64,000 nucleotides of DNA. Origin: Pannonibacter tanglangensis (GTDB taxonomy: Bacteria > Pseudomonadota > Alphaproteobacteria > Rhizobiales > Stappiaceae). Position numbers and translations under genes: made by a program. The stretch lies in assembly GCF_009915685.1 (NCBI RefSeq), contig NZ_JAABLP010000005.1; one strand, given 5' to 3'. This document shows positions 1-8,329 of this stretch, one piece after another (the stretch's first letter is position 1; every line of letters begins with the position of its first letter). The notes below the pieces were generated by a model. It ran no database searches and was not told the DNA's origin. It saw only the letters and a list, made by a program, of their open reading frames with translations.

Positions 1-362
1 GCATTTTCCAGAAATTTTGGAGCGCAAGGCCCCGTCGCCAGCGACGTTGCCGCCGTCGATGAGCCAGCTTATAGGGGGCCAAACCCCAATCCGTCAATCG
101 ACAATTTTGAAAAAGTTCGCGCATCGCAAAAAATTCTGCACCCAGCCTGTGGACAGGCACCCGCCATCAACAGGACAGAGCATTGAAATATATAAATAAA
201 TTTCAAAGGACCCTTATCAACATCCTGAGCAAAAGAAATGTGCGGCGCAACATGGGGTGGCCCCTCGGGCTGGTTCCCGGCGCCAAAATGGCCCTGACTG
301 CGGCCAGATCCGTTGCCAGACCCCACGCGCGGACCTGTGCGCCTGGCATCCGCGCCCCGGCC
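1..362. other. gene-free left edge, AT-rich patch
   Basis: No convincing coding sequence is visible. The first 250 bases are clearly more AT-rich than the rest of the window, with an A/T run around 183-205. The stretch lies downstream of the thiolase-like gene and could hold its 3' end plus the promoter of a gene beyond the left edge. I see no strong terminator hairpin. Confidence 0.5.
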
Positions 363-1502
363 TCAAGGCCGGCGCAGGGCCACCGCCGTCGCCAGACCGC
401 CGACCGCGGCAATTGCGGCAAGACCCCTGTCACCGGCAGACAGGCGCTGCAGCTCATGCACGAGCCGCACCAGCAGGATCGCGCCGGACGCCCCGATGGG
501 ATGCCCCCGGGCAAGGGCACCCCCGCCCGCGTTGACCGCCTCGGGCGGCAGGTCCATGTCCTTCAGGCAGGCCAGTGCCTGCACGGCAAAGGCCTCCATC
601 AGTTCGACGCGGGCAACCGATCGGGCCGTCCAGCCCAGCCGGGCAAGAAGATCCGCAATCGCCTGTCGTGGAACCAGGGCCGGGTCTTCCGGACGTCCTC
701 CGGACTGCACCGCCCCCACCTGGACCGCGAGGACCGGAAGCCCGAGTGCCTCTGCCCTCGACCGGCTGGCCAGGAGAAGGAGGGCAGCCGCGTCGGCCTC
801 CACCGCCACCGTGGCCGCTGTCAGCGCGTGTCCGGCCGTCCCGGCCAGCGGCTTCAGCCGACGCAGGAGGACCGGATCGAGAGCGCGGGCAAAGCTGTCG
901 CGCGCCAAACCGGCCAGCGGCACCAGTTCCCCGGCCAGATGTCCTGCCGTCTCCGCCATCAGCGCCTTTTTGTGGCTGGCCATGGCATGGTCCTCCTGCG
1001 CACTGCGCAACCAGCCGTCGGACTGCGCAAGATGTGCAGCGGCCACAAGCGGATCGGGATCGCGCGCCGGATCGGCGACGAAGGCCGGCCGGTCATAGGG
1101 CACGGGCTGGCCGCCCGGGTCGAGCGGCCGGTGCGCCCGGATCGGCGACCGGCTGTAGCTCTCCACCCCGCCGGCCAGCACGAGGTCACAGTCACCGGCG
1201 CGGATGCTGCGCGCGGCAAGCACCACCGCATCAAGCCCGCTGCAGCACTGGCGGTCGATGCTGAGGCCGGAGACGTGATCGGGCAGACCGGCCGCCAGCC
1301 CCACCAGCCGGGCCGGATTGCCCCCGGCGCCGAGCGCATTGCCGAGCACGATGTCGTCAACGCGCGCGGCATCAAGGCCCGCGTCCTGCAGCACGGCCTG
1401 CACCACCGGCGCGGCGAGACCGGCGAGATCCAGCCGCGACAGGGCGCCGCCCCTGGGGGCGACCGGCGAGCGGCGCGCCGCGACAATCACGACCTCGGTC
1501 AA
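363..1502 (-). CDS. thiolase-like protein lacking the C-terminal catalytic Cys
   Basis: 379-aa member of the thiolase family (acetyl-CoA acetyltransferase / 3-ketoacyl-CoA thiolase fold). The N-terminal nucleophile motif is present as RQCCSGLDA with Cys86, and the histidine motif as GHPIGASGA with His334. The third motif, usually CxGGGxG, reads AAVGGLA, so the cysteine that normally acts as acid/base is Ala366 and one glycine of the loop is lost. The start overlaps the stop of the upstream acyl-CoA ligase by 4 bp (ATGA), so the two are translationally coupled and belong to the biotin-transport operon. Normal thiolases cleave or form 3-ketoacyl-CoA. With this residue missing the protein may be a slow or altered-specificity enzyme, or a non-catalytic acyl-CoA binder. 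The family call is firm; the reaction is unknown. Confidence 0.85.
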   Translation of the reverse strand: MTEVVIVAARRSPVAPRGGALSRLDLAGLAAPVVQAVLQDAGLDAARVDDIVLGNALGAGGNPARLVGLAAGLPDHVSGLSIDRQCCSGLDAVVLAARSIRAGDCDLVLAGGVESYSRSPIRAHRPLDPGGQPVPYDRPAFVADPARDPDPLVAAAHLAQSDGWLRSAQEDHAMASHKKALMAETAGHLAGELVPLAGLARDSFARALDPVLLRRLKPLAGTAGHALTAATVAVEADAAALLLLASRSRAEALGLPVLAVQVGAVQSGGRPEDPALVPRQAIADLLARLGWTARSVARVELMEAFAVQALACLKDMDLPPEAVNAGGGALARGHPIGASGAILLVRLVHELQRLSAGDRGLAAIAAVGGLATAVALRRP

Positions 1503-3124
1503 GGCAGGTCCTCCGGCGACAGTCGCTTTCCGGCCCGCTCCGCCTCGCGCTCGAGCACATGGCGCTCGAGCGCGGGCAGGTCGATCTTGCCGCCGGGTGT
1601 CAGCGGAAAGGCATCGAAGAGGTGGAAGCGTCGCGGACAGCGCGCCCGGCCGAGCGACGGCATCAGCACGCCGAGACAGCGCCGGCGCAAAAGGGCGTGC
1701 TGCGCGTCGCGATCGGCGGCGGGGGCAAGGCCGGCCGCGGGCAGGAGCGCGGCCACGGGCACCCGGCCACGCAGGCGGTCCGGCGCCCCGAAGACGGCCG
1801 CAAGGGCAATCTCGGGCAGTGCGCGCAGGAGCGCCTCGGCCTCCTCGGGAAACAGGTTCAGACCGGCGGAGACAAACATCCGCTGTTCCCGCCCGGCGAG
1901 AAACAGGTTGCCGGCCGCATCGAGATGGCCGCGATCGCCGACGGTCAGGAAGCCGGCGTTCCGGCGCACCTCCTCGCCCCCGCCGCAGATGTAGCCGGCA
2001 AACAGCAGCGGACTGCGCACATGGATCGTGCCCGTCTCGCCGGCTGCAAGCCTGCGGCCCGCCGCATCACGGATCTCGATCTCGACCCCGGGAAAGGCGC
2101 GGCCGACCGAGCCGGCGGGTGCAGGATCCGGGTCTGCATTGAGCGTGATGAAACTCATCTCGGATGCGCCGTAGAACTCCGCCAGCCGCAGGCCCGGAAA
2201 GGCCAAGCGCAGCGCCGCCTTCTCGCCCTCGCCCCAGGTGGCGCCGCTGACGAGGGCAAGGCGCAGCGCCGGGGCCTGCACGCCGAGGCGGAGGCTGTCA
2301 CGGGTGAGCAGCACGAGCTGGGTCGGCGTGCCGTAGAGCACCGTGACGGCAGCCTCGGCCAGCAGGCGGGCGAGGCGACCGGGCGAGAGGCCCTGGGCCA
2401 GCGTGACGGAGGCGCCCGCCTCCAGCGCCTCGACCGCGCCATAGAGATGCAGCGAATGCGACAGGCCGCCGGGCACCAGCACGTGATCCTGCGGTCCGAT
2501 GGCAAAGGCGGCACGGCTGAGACGGAAACTCTCGGTCCAGGACCGGTGGGTGCGGGCATAGCCCTTGGGCACTCCGGTCGAGCCGGAGGTGAAGCCGGCA
2601 TAGAAGAGCTGCTCGGGCCGTGGCGCGGGCACGGGCGCGGGCAAGGGCGCGGGCAAGGGCGCGGGCACGACAAGGGGCACGGGCGGCAGGCAGGCCACAT
2701 CCCCCGAGCCATCAGCACTGTCCGGATCCGCAAGATCAGCCGGTGTCCAGACCAGCGCGGGATCGGTCGCGGCCAGGATTGCCGCCTTGCGGTGCTGCGG
2801 CCAGCCAGGATCAAGAACGAGGGCCACCGCGCCGACACGCGCCACGGCAAAAAACGACAGCAGCAGCTCGAGCGGATCGGGCAGGTCGAGGGCCACACGT
2901 GGCTGGGCGCGCAACATCCCGCCCTCCCCGTCGTCCGGCTCCGCCATGACGGCTGCCCGGTCGAAGGCCCCGGAAACGGACAAGGCGCGCGCCAGATGCC
3001 CGGCGCGCGCCTCGATGCGGGAAACAAGCTCGGACCAGGTCAGCGACCGGGAGCCGCAGAAGACGGCAGGCGCGTCGGGGCGGGCGGCCGCATGCGAGGC
3101 CAGCGCTGCCCCGACCGTGCTCAC
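1499..3124 (-). CDS. AMP-forming acyl-CoA synthetase/ligase in biotin operon
   Basis: 541-aa adenylate-forming enzyme of the ANL superfamily. It activates a carboxylate with ATP to an acyl-adenylate and then, usually, to the CoA thioester. The phosphate-binding motif FTSGSTGVPKG lies near residues 178-188, followed by the EFYGASE motif, the hinge region GDRGHLDAAGNLFLAGR and the C-terminal TPGGKIDL with the catalytic lysine near 513. A Pro-Ala repeat (about 152-170) just before the P-loop is encoded by 12-bp tandem repeats and looks like an inserted flexible linker. It overlaps bioY upstream and the thiolase gene downstream by 4 bp each. The context suggests a biotin-related acid such as pimelate, desthiobiotin or biotin as substrate, but the sequence alone does not show this. 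Confidence 0.88.
   Translation of the reverse strand: MSTVGAALASHAAARPDAPAVFCGSRSLTWSELVSRIEARAGHLARALSVSGAFDRAAVMAEPDDGEGGMLRAQPRVALDLPDPLELLLSFFAVARVGAVALVLDPGWPQHRKAAILAATDPALVWTPADLADPDSADGSGDVACLPPVPLVVPAPLPAPLPAPVPAPRPEQLFYAGFTSGSTGVPKGYARTHRSWTESFRLSRAAFAIGPQDHVLVPGGLSHSLHLYGAVEALEAGASVTLAQGLSPGRLARLLAEAAVTVLYGTPTQLVLLTRDSLRLGVQAPALRLALVSGATWGEGEKAALRLAFPGLRLAEFYGASEMSFITLNADPDPAPAGSVGRAFPGVEIEIRDAAGRRLAAGETGTIHVRSPLLFAGYICGGGEEVRRNAGFLTVGDRGHLDAAGNLFLAGREQRMFVSAGLNLFPEEAEALLRALPEIALAAVFGAPDRLRGRVPVAALLPAAGLAPAADRDAQHALLRRRCLGVLMPSLGRARCPRRFHLFDAFPLTPGGKIDLPALERHVLEREAERAGKRLSPEDLP
2622..2669 (+). repeat. 4 x 12-bp tandem repeat inside the ligase gene
   Basis: Four consecutive near-identical 12-mers of the form GGCGCGGGCAMG. 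On the minus strand they encode the Pro-Ala-rich linker of the acyl-CoA ligase. The repeat is in frame, so copy-number change would only alter linker length. Confidence 0.8.
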
Positions 3125-3684
3125 GTGCGCGACACCAGCGCGCGCGGGAAGCCGCGGGCCACCGTCTCCGCCACGACCGCAGTGATTGCCACCTTGATCA
3201 GGTCACCGGGAATGAAGACGACGCTGCCGAAGAACGCCTTGTCGAGCGGCAGTCCGCCGATCACGGCAAGACCCACGATGCCGAACAGGTAGACAACGCC
3301 GATGCCGCCGAGAACGGAGGCAAGGGCCGCCGAGGGCAGGACGGCGAGCGCGCGGCTGCGCTGCATGACGAGACCGCAGACAAGGGCCCCCACCGGCCAG
3401 CCGATCAGGAACCCGGCCGACGGCCCGGCAAAGACGGCAAGGCCGCCACGGCCACCCGACAGCAGCGGCGCCCCGAGGGCGACGAGAAACAGGAACAGGC
3501 AGACGGCCAGCGCGCCGCGCACCGGCCCGAGCATGACACCTGCGAGCATGATGCCGAGTGACTGCGCGGTGATCGGCACGCCACCGAGGAAGGGAATGGG
3601 GAAAGGCGGCAGCAGGCCGAGCACCGCGATCAGCGCGGCATAGAAGGCGATCTGAACGAGGCCGTGGTCCCGGGTATCGGACAT
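3121..3684 (-). CDS. bioY: biotin ECF transporter S component BioY
   Basis: 187-aa, very hydrophobic protein of the BioY family, the membrane subunit that binds biotin for uptake. About six membrane segments are visible, with the typical start (FYAALIAVLGLLPPFPIPFL), then GGVPITAQSLGIMLAG and a C-terminal PGDLIK-type motif. I start it at the ATG at 3684 because AAGGAG sits at ideal spacing in front of it; a longer reading frame upstream has no family resemblance. It follows bioN after about 160 bp and overlaps the acyl-CoA ligase by 4 bp. I found no TTATxxATAA-type BioR palindrome upstream, so its regulation is not evident. Confidence 0.94.
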   Translation of the reverse strand: MSDTRDHGLVQIAFYAALIAVLGLLPPFPIPFLGGVPITAQSLGIMLAGVMLGPVRGALAVCLFLFLVALGAPLLSGGRGGLAVFAGPSAGFLIGWPVGALVCGLVMQRSRALAVLPSAALASVLGGIGVVYLFGIVGLAVIGGLPLDKAFFGSVVFIPGDLIKVAITAVVAETVARGFPRALVSRT

Positions 3685-3844
3685 GAAACTCTCCTTGATG
3701 GCGATCCGCCAGCGCCGGCGGGGCCGGCTGAGGACAGGGCCACTGGCGCCAGGCGTGTGGCCGGATGGCCCCCTCTTACGGCCTCGGCGCCGGTGATGCA
3801 ATTCGGCAAAGAGGCCAAGGGCGCGGCCGGGTCGGCCTTGCCGG

Positions 3845-4483
3845 TCAGCGCCGGGTAACCCTCGTCCGGCCGTGCGTCCCGGAAAGCCCGTCCGCACCGC
3901 CGCGTGCAATCAGGGCCTCGGCCACATGGTCGGAGAGCTTCAGCGCCTGGATCGCCAGCGGCGCGATCAGCCGCCAGCTCCCGGCCCGGCCGGTGCGCGC
4001 ACGGTAAGCCTCGCCCAGCGCCCCGTAGACGGCCAGGAGCAGCGGAATGAAGCGCAGCACGAGCGAGACGGCCAGCGCCGGGCGGCGGGGCGAGAGGCCC
4101 ACAAGCGCCAGTGGCCGGAACAGGGGCAGCAGTGCCGCCATCATGTCGTCCATCCGGGTGGTCAGGGTGACGAAATTGGCAAGCAGCACCATGGTCAAAA
4201 GCCGCAGGACCACCGTCAGCCCCTCCATCGGGGTCCCCATCAGGCCATGCAGCCCGGCGATCAGCAGCAGCATCGGCAGCAGCGGCCGCAGGAGGCGCAT
4301 CTGCCGCCAGCCCTCGCGCCCCAGCACGGCATAAAGCGAGGCCGCACCCGCCAGCGCCGCGGCCAGGATGAAGGCATTGCCCACCGGCATCAGCAGCGCG
4401 CTGACAGCAGCCAGCAGGATCATCTTCACGCCCGCCGGCGTCCTGTGGGCGAAGCTGGTGCCGGGAACGAAAAGCGAGAGCAT
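3845..4483 (-). CDS. bioN: biotin ECF transporter T component BioN
   Basis: About 212-aa CbiQ/BioN-type transmembrane protein that couples the ATPase BioM to the substrate-binding subunit BioY. It has several hydrophobic segments and, in its C-terminal half, the family-typical region around SLVLRFIPLLLA and the Ala-Arg-Gly coupling motif (ALIARGGADG). The start at 4483 (MLSLFVPGTSFAH) matches the family's N terminus and lies 7 bp after the bioM stop; a longer frame would overlap bioM without need. It is part of the bioMNY uptake operon in the inner membrane. Confidence 0.92.
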   Translation of the reverse strand: MLSLFVPGTSFAHRTPAGVKMILLAAVSALLMPVGNAFILAAALAGAASLYAVLGREGWRQMRLLRPLLPMLLLIAGLHGLMGTPMEGLTVVLRLLTMVLLANFVTLTTRMDDMMAALLPLFRPLALVGLSPRRPALAVSLVLRFIPLLLAVYGALGEAYRARTGRAGSWRLIAPLAIQALKLSDHVAEALIARGGADGLSGTHGRTRVTRR

Positions 4484-4490
4484 CGCCGCC

Positions 4491-5261
4491 TCAGCCGGGG
4501 TCGGAGGCCGCCGCGCGGCGCTCGATGTCGGCAACATAGGCAGGCAGCACGCTGCCCGGTTCCCCGTCCATGCGCAGTCCCCCGTCCTCGATCCACAGCA
4601 CCCGGTCGAAGCCCTGGATCAGCTTCAGATCGTGGCTGACCATGACGAGCTTCTGCGGCAGACCGGCCAGCCGACCCATCAGCTGCCGCGTCGCCAGACC
4701 ATCCAGGCTGGCGAAGGGCTCGTCCAGCACCAGAAGCTCCGGCCGCATCACCAGCACCGCCAGAATGCAGACCAGTTGCTTCTGGCCCTCGGAAAGGTCG
4801 TGGAAGGGCCGGTCGGCCAGCGCCCCGCAGCCATGCGCGGCCAGGAAGCGGGACGCTCCGGCCCGCGCAGCCTGCCGTTCCTCGCCCAGCTGGGTGAGAC
4901 CGAAGGCCACTTCCTCGGCAACGGTCGGGAAGATCGCCTGATGGTCCGGGTTCTGGAAGACAAAGCCAACATGCCGCGGCAGGTCCGCGCGCACGAGCCG
5001 GGTGTCGGCGCCATAAACACGGACGACCCCCGTCTCCGGCAGCAGAAGCCCGTTGAGCAGCCGGACAAGGCTGGACTTGCCGGACCCGTTGAGGCCGATC
5101 ACCGCAACCCGGCGCTCGCTCAGCGTCAGCGTCAGTCCGGAGAGAACGGTCTTGCCGCCGCGCGTGACCGAGACGTCGTCGAAAACGGCATAGTCCGCCC
5201 GGCGCGGATCACAGGCCACCGCTGCGTCAGGGGTTCGTGATGTCGACCAGAATGCCATCAT
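4491..5261 (-). CDS. bioM: biotin ECF transporter ATPase BioM
   Basis: About 256-aa ABC ATPase that powers the biotin ECF transporter. Visible motifs in order are Walker A GLNGSGKSS, Q-loop FQNPDHQ, signature LSEGQKQ, Walker B LLVLDEP and the H-loop SHD. It resembles EcfA/CbiO ATPases and is followed after 7 bp by bioN, which gives the function. The start is uncertain: two adjacent ATG codons at 5258-5261 are the best choice, although no strong ribosome-binding site precedes them and the frame stays open further upstream. Confidence 0.92.
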   Translation of the reverse strand: MMAFWSTSRTPDAAVACDPRRADYAVFDDVSVTRGGKTVLSGLTLTLSERRVAVIGLNGSGKSSLVRLLNGLLLPETGVVRVYGADTRLVRADLPRHVGFVFQNPDHQAIFPTVAEEVAFGLTQLGEERQAARAGASRFLAAHGCGALADRPFHDLSEGQKQLVCILAVLVMRPELLVLDEPFASLDGLATRQLMGRLAGLPQKLVMVSHDLKLIQGFDRVLWIEDGGLRMDGEPGSVLPAYVADIERRAAASDPG

Positions 5262-5393
5262 GTGTCCGTTTGCAGGCCGCGCCCGGCGCACTCCGGCCGG
5301 TGGCCCTCGGCCGAGGGAACGAGCAGGCCCGCTTATGGCCGCCCGCAAGGGGTCCTGTCAAAGGCATGCGCCGCCGGTCTCGCTGCCGGCCGC

Positions 5394-6044
5394 TCAGACC
5401 TCCTGCACCGGCACCGTGTCCTTGCCGCACCGGGTTGCTGCGTAATAGGCCCAGAACAGCCGCGCCGCGACGCCACGCCAGGGCGCCCAGTCCGTTGCGA
5501 TCACATCAAGCCGCCGGGGATCCGGTCGCCCGTCGAGACCGAAGGCATCCCGGACCGCATTCTGCAGCGCGATGTCGCCACTGGGGAAGATGTCCGGATG
5601 GCCGGCACAGAACAGCAGGAAGATGTCGGACGTCCAGCGGCCAATGCCCTTGATCGCACAAAGCCTTTCATGCGCCTCGGTGGCCGGCGCGGACGCCAGT
5701 CCGGCCAGATCGAGGCCACCGCCCACGGCCTCTGCCATGGCCCGGAGCGTCCGGATCTTCGGCCGCGACAGCCCTGCGCCCGCCAGCTGCTCGTCGGTGA
5801 AGGCGGACAGACTGTCTGCCTCGAGCGGTGACACCAGCGCCTCGAGACGCCCGGAGATGGCGCGGGCGCTGGCCACCGACACCTGTTGCGACACGACAAT
5901 GCCGACCAGAGCGGCGAAACTCGGCTCCCGGCGGCGCAGGGGAACCTCCCCGGCGACGGCAATCACGCCGGCAAGGCGCGGATCAAGCCGCGGCAGGACA
6001 GCAAGACCTGCGGCAATGTCCTCAAGCGTTTCGATGGGCTGCAT
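5394..6044 (-). CDS. alkA: DNA-3-methyladenine glycosylase II (AlkA-like)
   Basis: 216-aa HhH-GPD base-excision glycosylase that removes alkylated bases from DNA. The helix-hairpin-helix reads LCAIKGIGRWTSDIFL (about 128-143) and the catalytic aspartate is Asp157 in FPSGDIAL. Length is that of the short bacterial AlkA form without the E. coli N-terminal domain. I start at the ATG at 6044 (MQPIETLED); the open frame extends upstream only through a tandem repeat that would encode a meaningless CLVA repeat. It is separated from bioM by about 130 bp and divergent from gluQ. No LexA-like or Ada-like box was recognised. Confidence 0.88.
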   Translation of the reverse strand: MQPIETLEDIAAGLAVLPRLDPRLAGVIAVAGEVPLRRREPSFAALVGIVVSQQVSVASARAISGRLEALVSPLEADSLSAFTDEQLAGAGLSRPKIRTLRAMAEAVGGGLDLAGLASAPATEAHERLCAIKGIGRWTSDIFLLFCAGHPDIFPSGDIALQNAVRDAFGLDGRPDPRRLDVIATDWAPWRGVAARLFWAYYAATRCGKDTVPVQEV

Positions 6045-6425
6045 CCGTCTTCCGCCTGCTTCCAGTCTTGCGTCCAGTCCCGATCCTCGACGGGCCTTGC
6101 CCAACCTTGCCGCGCCGGCGGCCCGGACCGGTCGGATCGGCGCGCCAGAAACCAGACAAGCAACCAGACAGGCAACCAGACAGGCAACCAGACAGGCAAC
6201 CAGACAAGGAACCGGGCCAACACCCGGCGCAATGCCCGCCACAGACACCGGAGGATGACCCGGGCAGCATCCGACATCCCGCTTCGGCGGGCAACGGGAA
6301 AGACCCTGCCCCCGGATCGTCCCCCGAGTTACCTGCAGACGGTCGACCGGACCTTCCCCACCGGCGTTCGTCGGCAGGACACGCGCTTAGCGAAGCACCT
6401 TGCAAAGCCGGCGCAGACGGAAACA
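6045..6425. other. intergenic region between alkA and gluQ
   Basis: This 381-bp divergent region holds the five-copy 12-bp repeat described separately and a small CCCGC-TTCG-GCGGG hairpin at 6278-6291. Reading frames cross it, but they look like repeat-driven low-complexity peptides without a ribosome-binding site. It must also carry the promoters of alkA and gluQ, but I cannot point to clear -35/-10 boxes. Confidence 0.5.
6150..6209 (+). repeat. 5 x 12-bp tandem repeat (AACCAGACAGGC)
   Basis: Five head-to-tail copies of AACCAGACARGS, the middle three identical, in the intergenic region between alkA and gluQ. There are no spacers, so this is a minisatellite-type repeat and not a CRISPR array. 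Confidence 0.92.
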
Positions 6426-7343
6426 ATGCCGGCCATGACCGCCGTTTTCCGTTTTGCCCCCTCTCCGAATGGACGACTTCACCTGGGACACGCGCTCTCC
6501 GCGCTGCTCAACCAGCGGATGGCGGAAGCCGCCGGCGGGACGGTGCTGCTGCGCATCGAGGACATCGACACGGTACGCTGCACGCCGGAGCTGGTGGCGG
6601 GCATGCTCGATGATCTCGACTGGCTCGGCTTCCGGGCCCGGCCGCCGCATCGGCGACAGTCCGAGCATTTTGCGGATTATGCCGCGGCCCTCGACCGGCT
6701 GCAGGCTCTTGGCCTCGTCTATGACGCCTATCTGACGCGCGGCGAGATTCGGGAGGTTGTCCGCCGCAAGGAAGCGCAAGGGGGCGCTTGGCCGCGCGAT
6801 CCTGATGGCGCGCCTGTCTATCCGGGCGACCGGACACTCCTGTCGCCGGACGAGATCGCGGCACGCCGCCGGCGCGGCGAGCCGCATGCGCTGCGTCTGG
6901 ACATGGCGAAGGCCTTGGCAATGGTCGGGGAAGGGCTCGGGGGACAGGTCGGGGGACCCGCGGGCCGTCCGCTGACCTGGCAGGAAACGGGAACGGGGCC
7001 GGCTGGCGAAACGGGCGAGATCACCGCGCATCCCGAGGCCTGGGGCGATGTGATCCTCGCGCGCAAGGACACGCCCACCTCCTATCATCTGTCGGTGGTG
7101 CTGGACGACGCTCTGCAAGGCGTCACCCATGTCGTGCGCGGGCAGGACCTGTTCCAGGCGACGGCGGTGCACCGCCTGCTTCAGACCCTGCTCGACCTCC
7201 CGGCGCCGGTCTATCACCATCACCGCCTGATCACCGATGCGACGGGCCGGAAGCTGTCCAAGTCCGCGGGCGACACCGCGCTGCACGAGTTGCGCGCGGC
7301 AGGCTGGACCCCCACTGATGTTCGCGCCCGCTGCGGCCTCTAA
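6426..7343 (+). CDS. gluQ: glutamyl-Q tRNA(Asp) synthetase
   Basis: 305-aa truncated paralogue of glutamyl-tRNA synthetase that glutamylates queuosine in tRNA(Asp). The class I motifs are present: APSPNGRLHLGHA (HIGH box, residues 19-22) and KLSKS near the C terminus, with no anticodon-binding domain, which fits the family length. The zinc-binding cysteines seen in the E. coli enzyme are missing: the region after the catalytic core reads YDAYLTRGEI. The start is at 6426; an ATG at 6435 is an alternative. It stands alone, ending 5 bp from the convergent AEC transporter. Confidence 0.92.
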   Translation: MPAMTAVFRFAPSPNGRLHLGHALSALLNQRMAEAAGGTVLLRIEDIDTVRCTPELVAGMLDDLDWLGFRARPPHRRQSEHFADYAAALDRLQALGLVYDAYLTRGEIREVVRRKEAQGGAWPRDPDGAPVYPGDRTLLSPDEIAARRRRGEPHALRLDMAKALAMVGEGLGGQVGGPAGRPLTWQETGTGPAGETGEITAHPEAWGDVILARKDTPTSYHLSVVLDDALQGVTHVVRGQDLFQATAVHRLLQTLLDLPAPVYHHHRLITDATGRKLSKSAGDTALHELRAAGWTPTDVRARCGL

Positions 7344-7348
7344 TAGCC

Positions 7349-8329
7349 TCACCCTCCGGGGACGCCGATGAGCCCAAGCCGGTCGAGCAGGATGACCCAG
7401 AGGCCGCAGGTCAGCACGGCTGCTGCTGTCGTCAGGGTGATCGAATTGGCAGACATGGCGTGGCCGGTGCCGTAGCGGTTGGCAAAGATGAAGGCGTTGA
7501 CGCCGGTGGGGCAGGCTGCCGTCAGGGTCATTGCCGCGGTCCACAGCGGCGGCAGATGGAAGACGTGCAGCGCCAGAAGCAGGACCATGCCCGGCATCAC
7601 ACCGACCTTGATCAGGCTCAGCAACAGGCCGGGAAGAAGATTGCCGCGGATCCCGTAGAGCACCATGCTCATGCCAAGCGACAGCAGGGCGAGCGGCAGC
7701 GAGGTGGCCGAGATGCGGCTGAGGACATCCTCGAGGATGCCCGTCAGCGGCAGTCCGATCAGCCGCCACACCATCGCCGACACGATGGCGATCACGATCG
7801 GATTGCGGACGAGACTGGCGAGAATGCTGCGGAGCACGACAAGTGCAGAACGGGCCTCCGCCGTGCCGTCCAGCGCTGCCGCGCGCTCCATCAGGATCGC
7901 GGTCACGATGGTCATGACGGGCAGATGCACGGAAATGAGCAGGATCAGCGGCACCAGCCCGTCCTTGCCCAGCACCGCCGAGACCAGCGGGATTCCGACC
8001 ATGACCGTGTTGGCGAAACCGGCGGAAATGCCCCCGATGACACCGGCACGGGCTTCGCGGGCAAACAGCTTGCGGATGATCAGCGTGCCGGCAGTCCAGG
8101 CCAGGGCGACCCCGCCGAAATAGGCCGCCCACATCGCCCAGGGCGCGTCCGTGTCTGACGAGACGGTGGCGAGCGTCTTGAAGATCAGCACCGGGATCGC
8201 GATGACATAGACGAACTGTCCCAGGGCTTCGCCGACCGCCTGGGACAGGATGCCGGTCCGGGCCGTGGCATAGCCGATCCCGACCAGCAGGAAGACCGGC
8301 AGGACGATCGTCAGGACCTGGGAAAACAT
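7349..8329 (-). CDS. AEC family transporter (auxin efflux carrier-like permease)
   Basis: 326-aa inner-membrane permease of the AEC family, with two blocks of about five hydrophobic helices separated by a charged loop near residue 160. Bacterial members move organic acids such as malate or malonate, or are of unknown substrate. The N terminus (LPVFLLVGIGYATARTGIL) and the second half (CPTGVNAFIFANRYG) are characteristic. The start has a GGGAGG ribosome-binding site close by. No linked metabolic genes reveal the substrate. Confidence 0.88.
   Translation of the reverse strand: MFSQVLTIVLPVFLLVGIGYATARTGILSQAVGEALGQFVYVIAIPVLIFKTLATVSSDTDAPWAMWAAYFGGVALAWTAGTLIIRKLFAREARAGVIGGISAGFANTVMVGIPLVSAVLGKDGLVPLILLISVHLPVMTIVTAILMERAAALDGTAEARSALVVLRSILASLVRNPIVIAIVSAMVWRLIGLPLTGILEDVLSRISATSLPLALLSLGMSMVLYGIRGNLLPGLLLSLIKVGVMPGMVLLLALHVFHLPPLWTAAMTLTAACPTGVNAFIFANRYGTGHAMSANSITLTTAAAVLTCGLWVILLDRLGLIGVPGG

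Noticed and set aside
1..362. Possible replication origin in the AT-rich left edge
   Set aside because: TTATCAACA resembles a DnaA box only loosely, there is just one, and none of the usual origin-linked genes is nearby.
3685..5400. BioR operator for the biotin genes
   Set aside because: I looked for a TTATxxATAA-type palindrome upstream of bioM and bioY and found none.
6150..6209. Possible CRISPR array
   Set aside because: The repeats are 12 bp and directly adjacent with no spacers; no cas genes are present.
5394..6248. Longer alkA product beginning with a CLVA repeat
   Set aside because: The repeat is encoded by the intergenic 12-mers; the normal AlkA start lies downstream at 6044.
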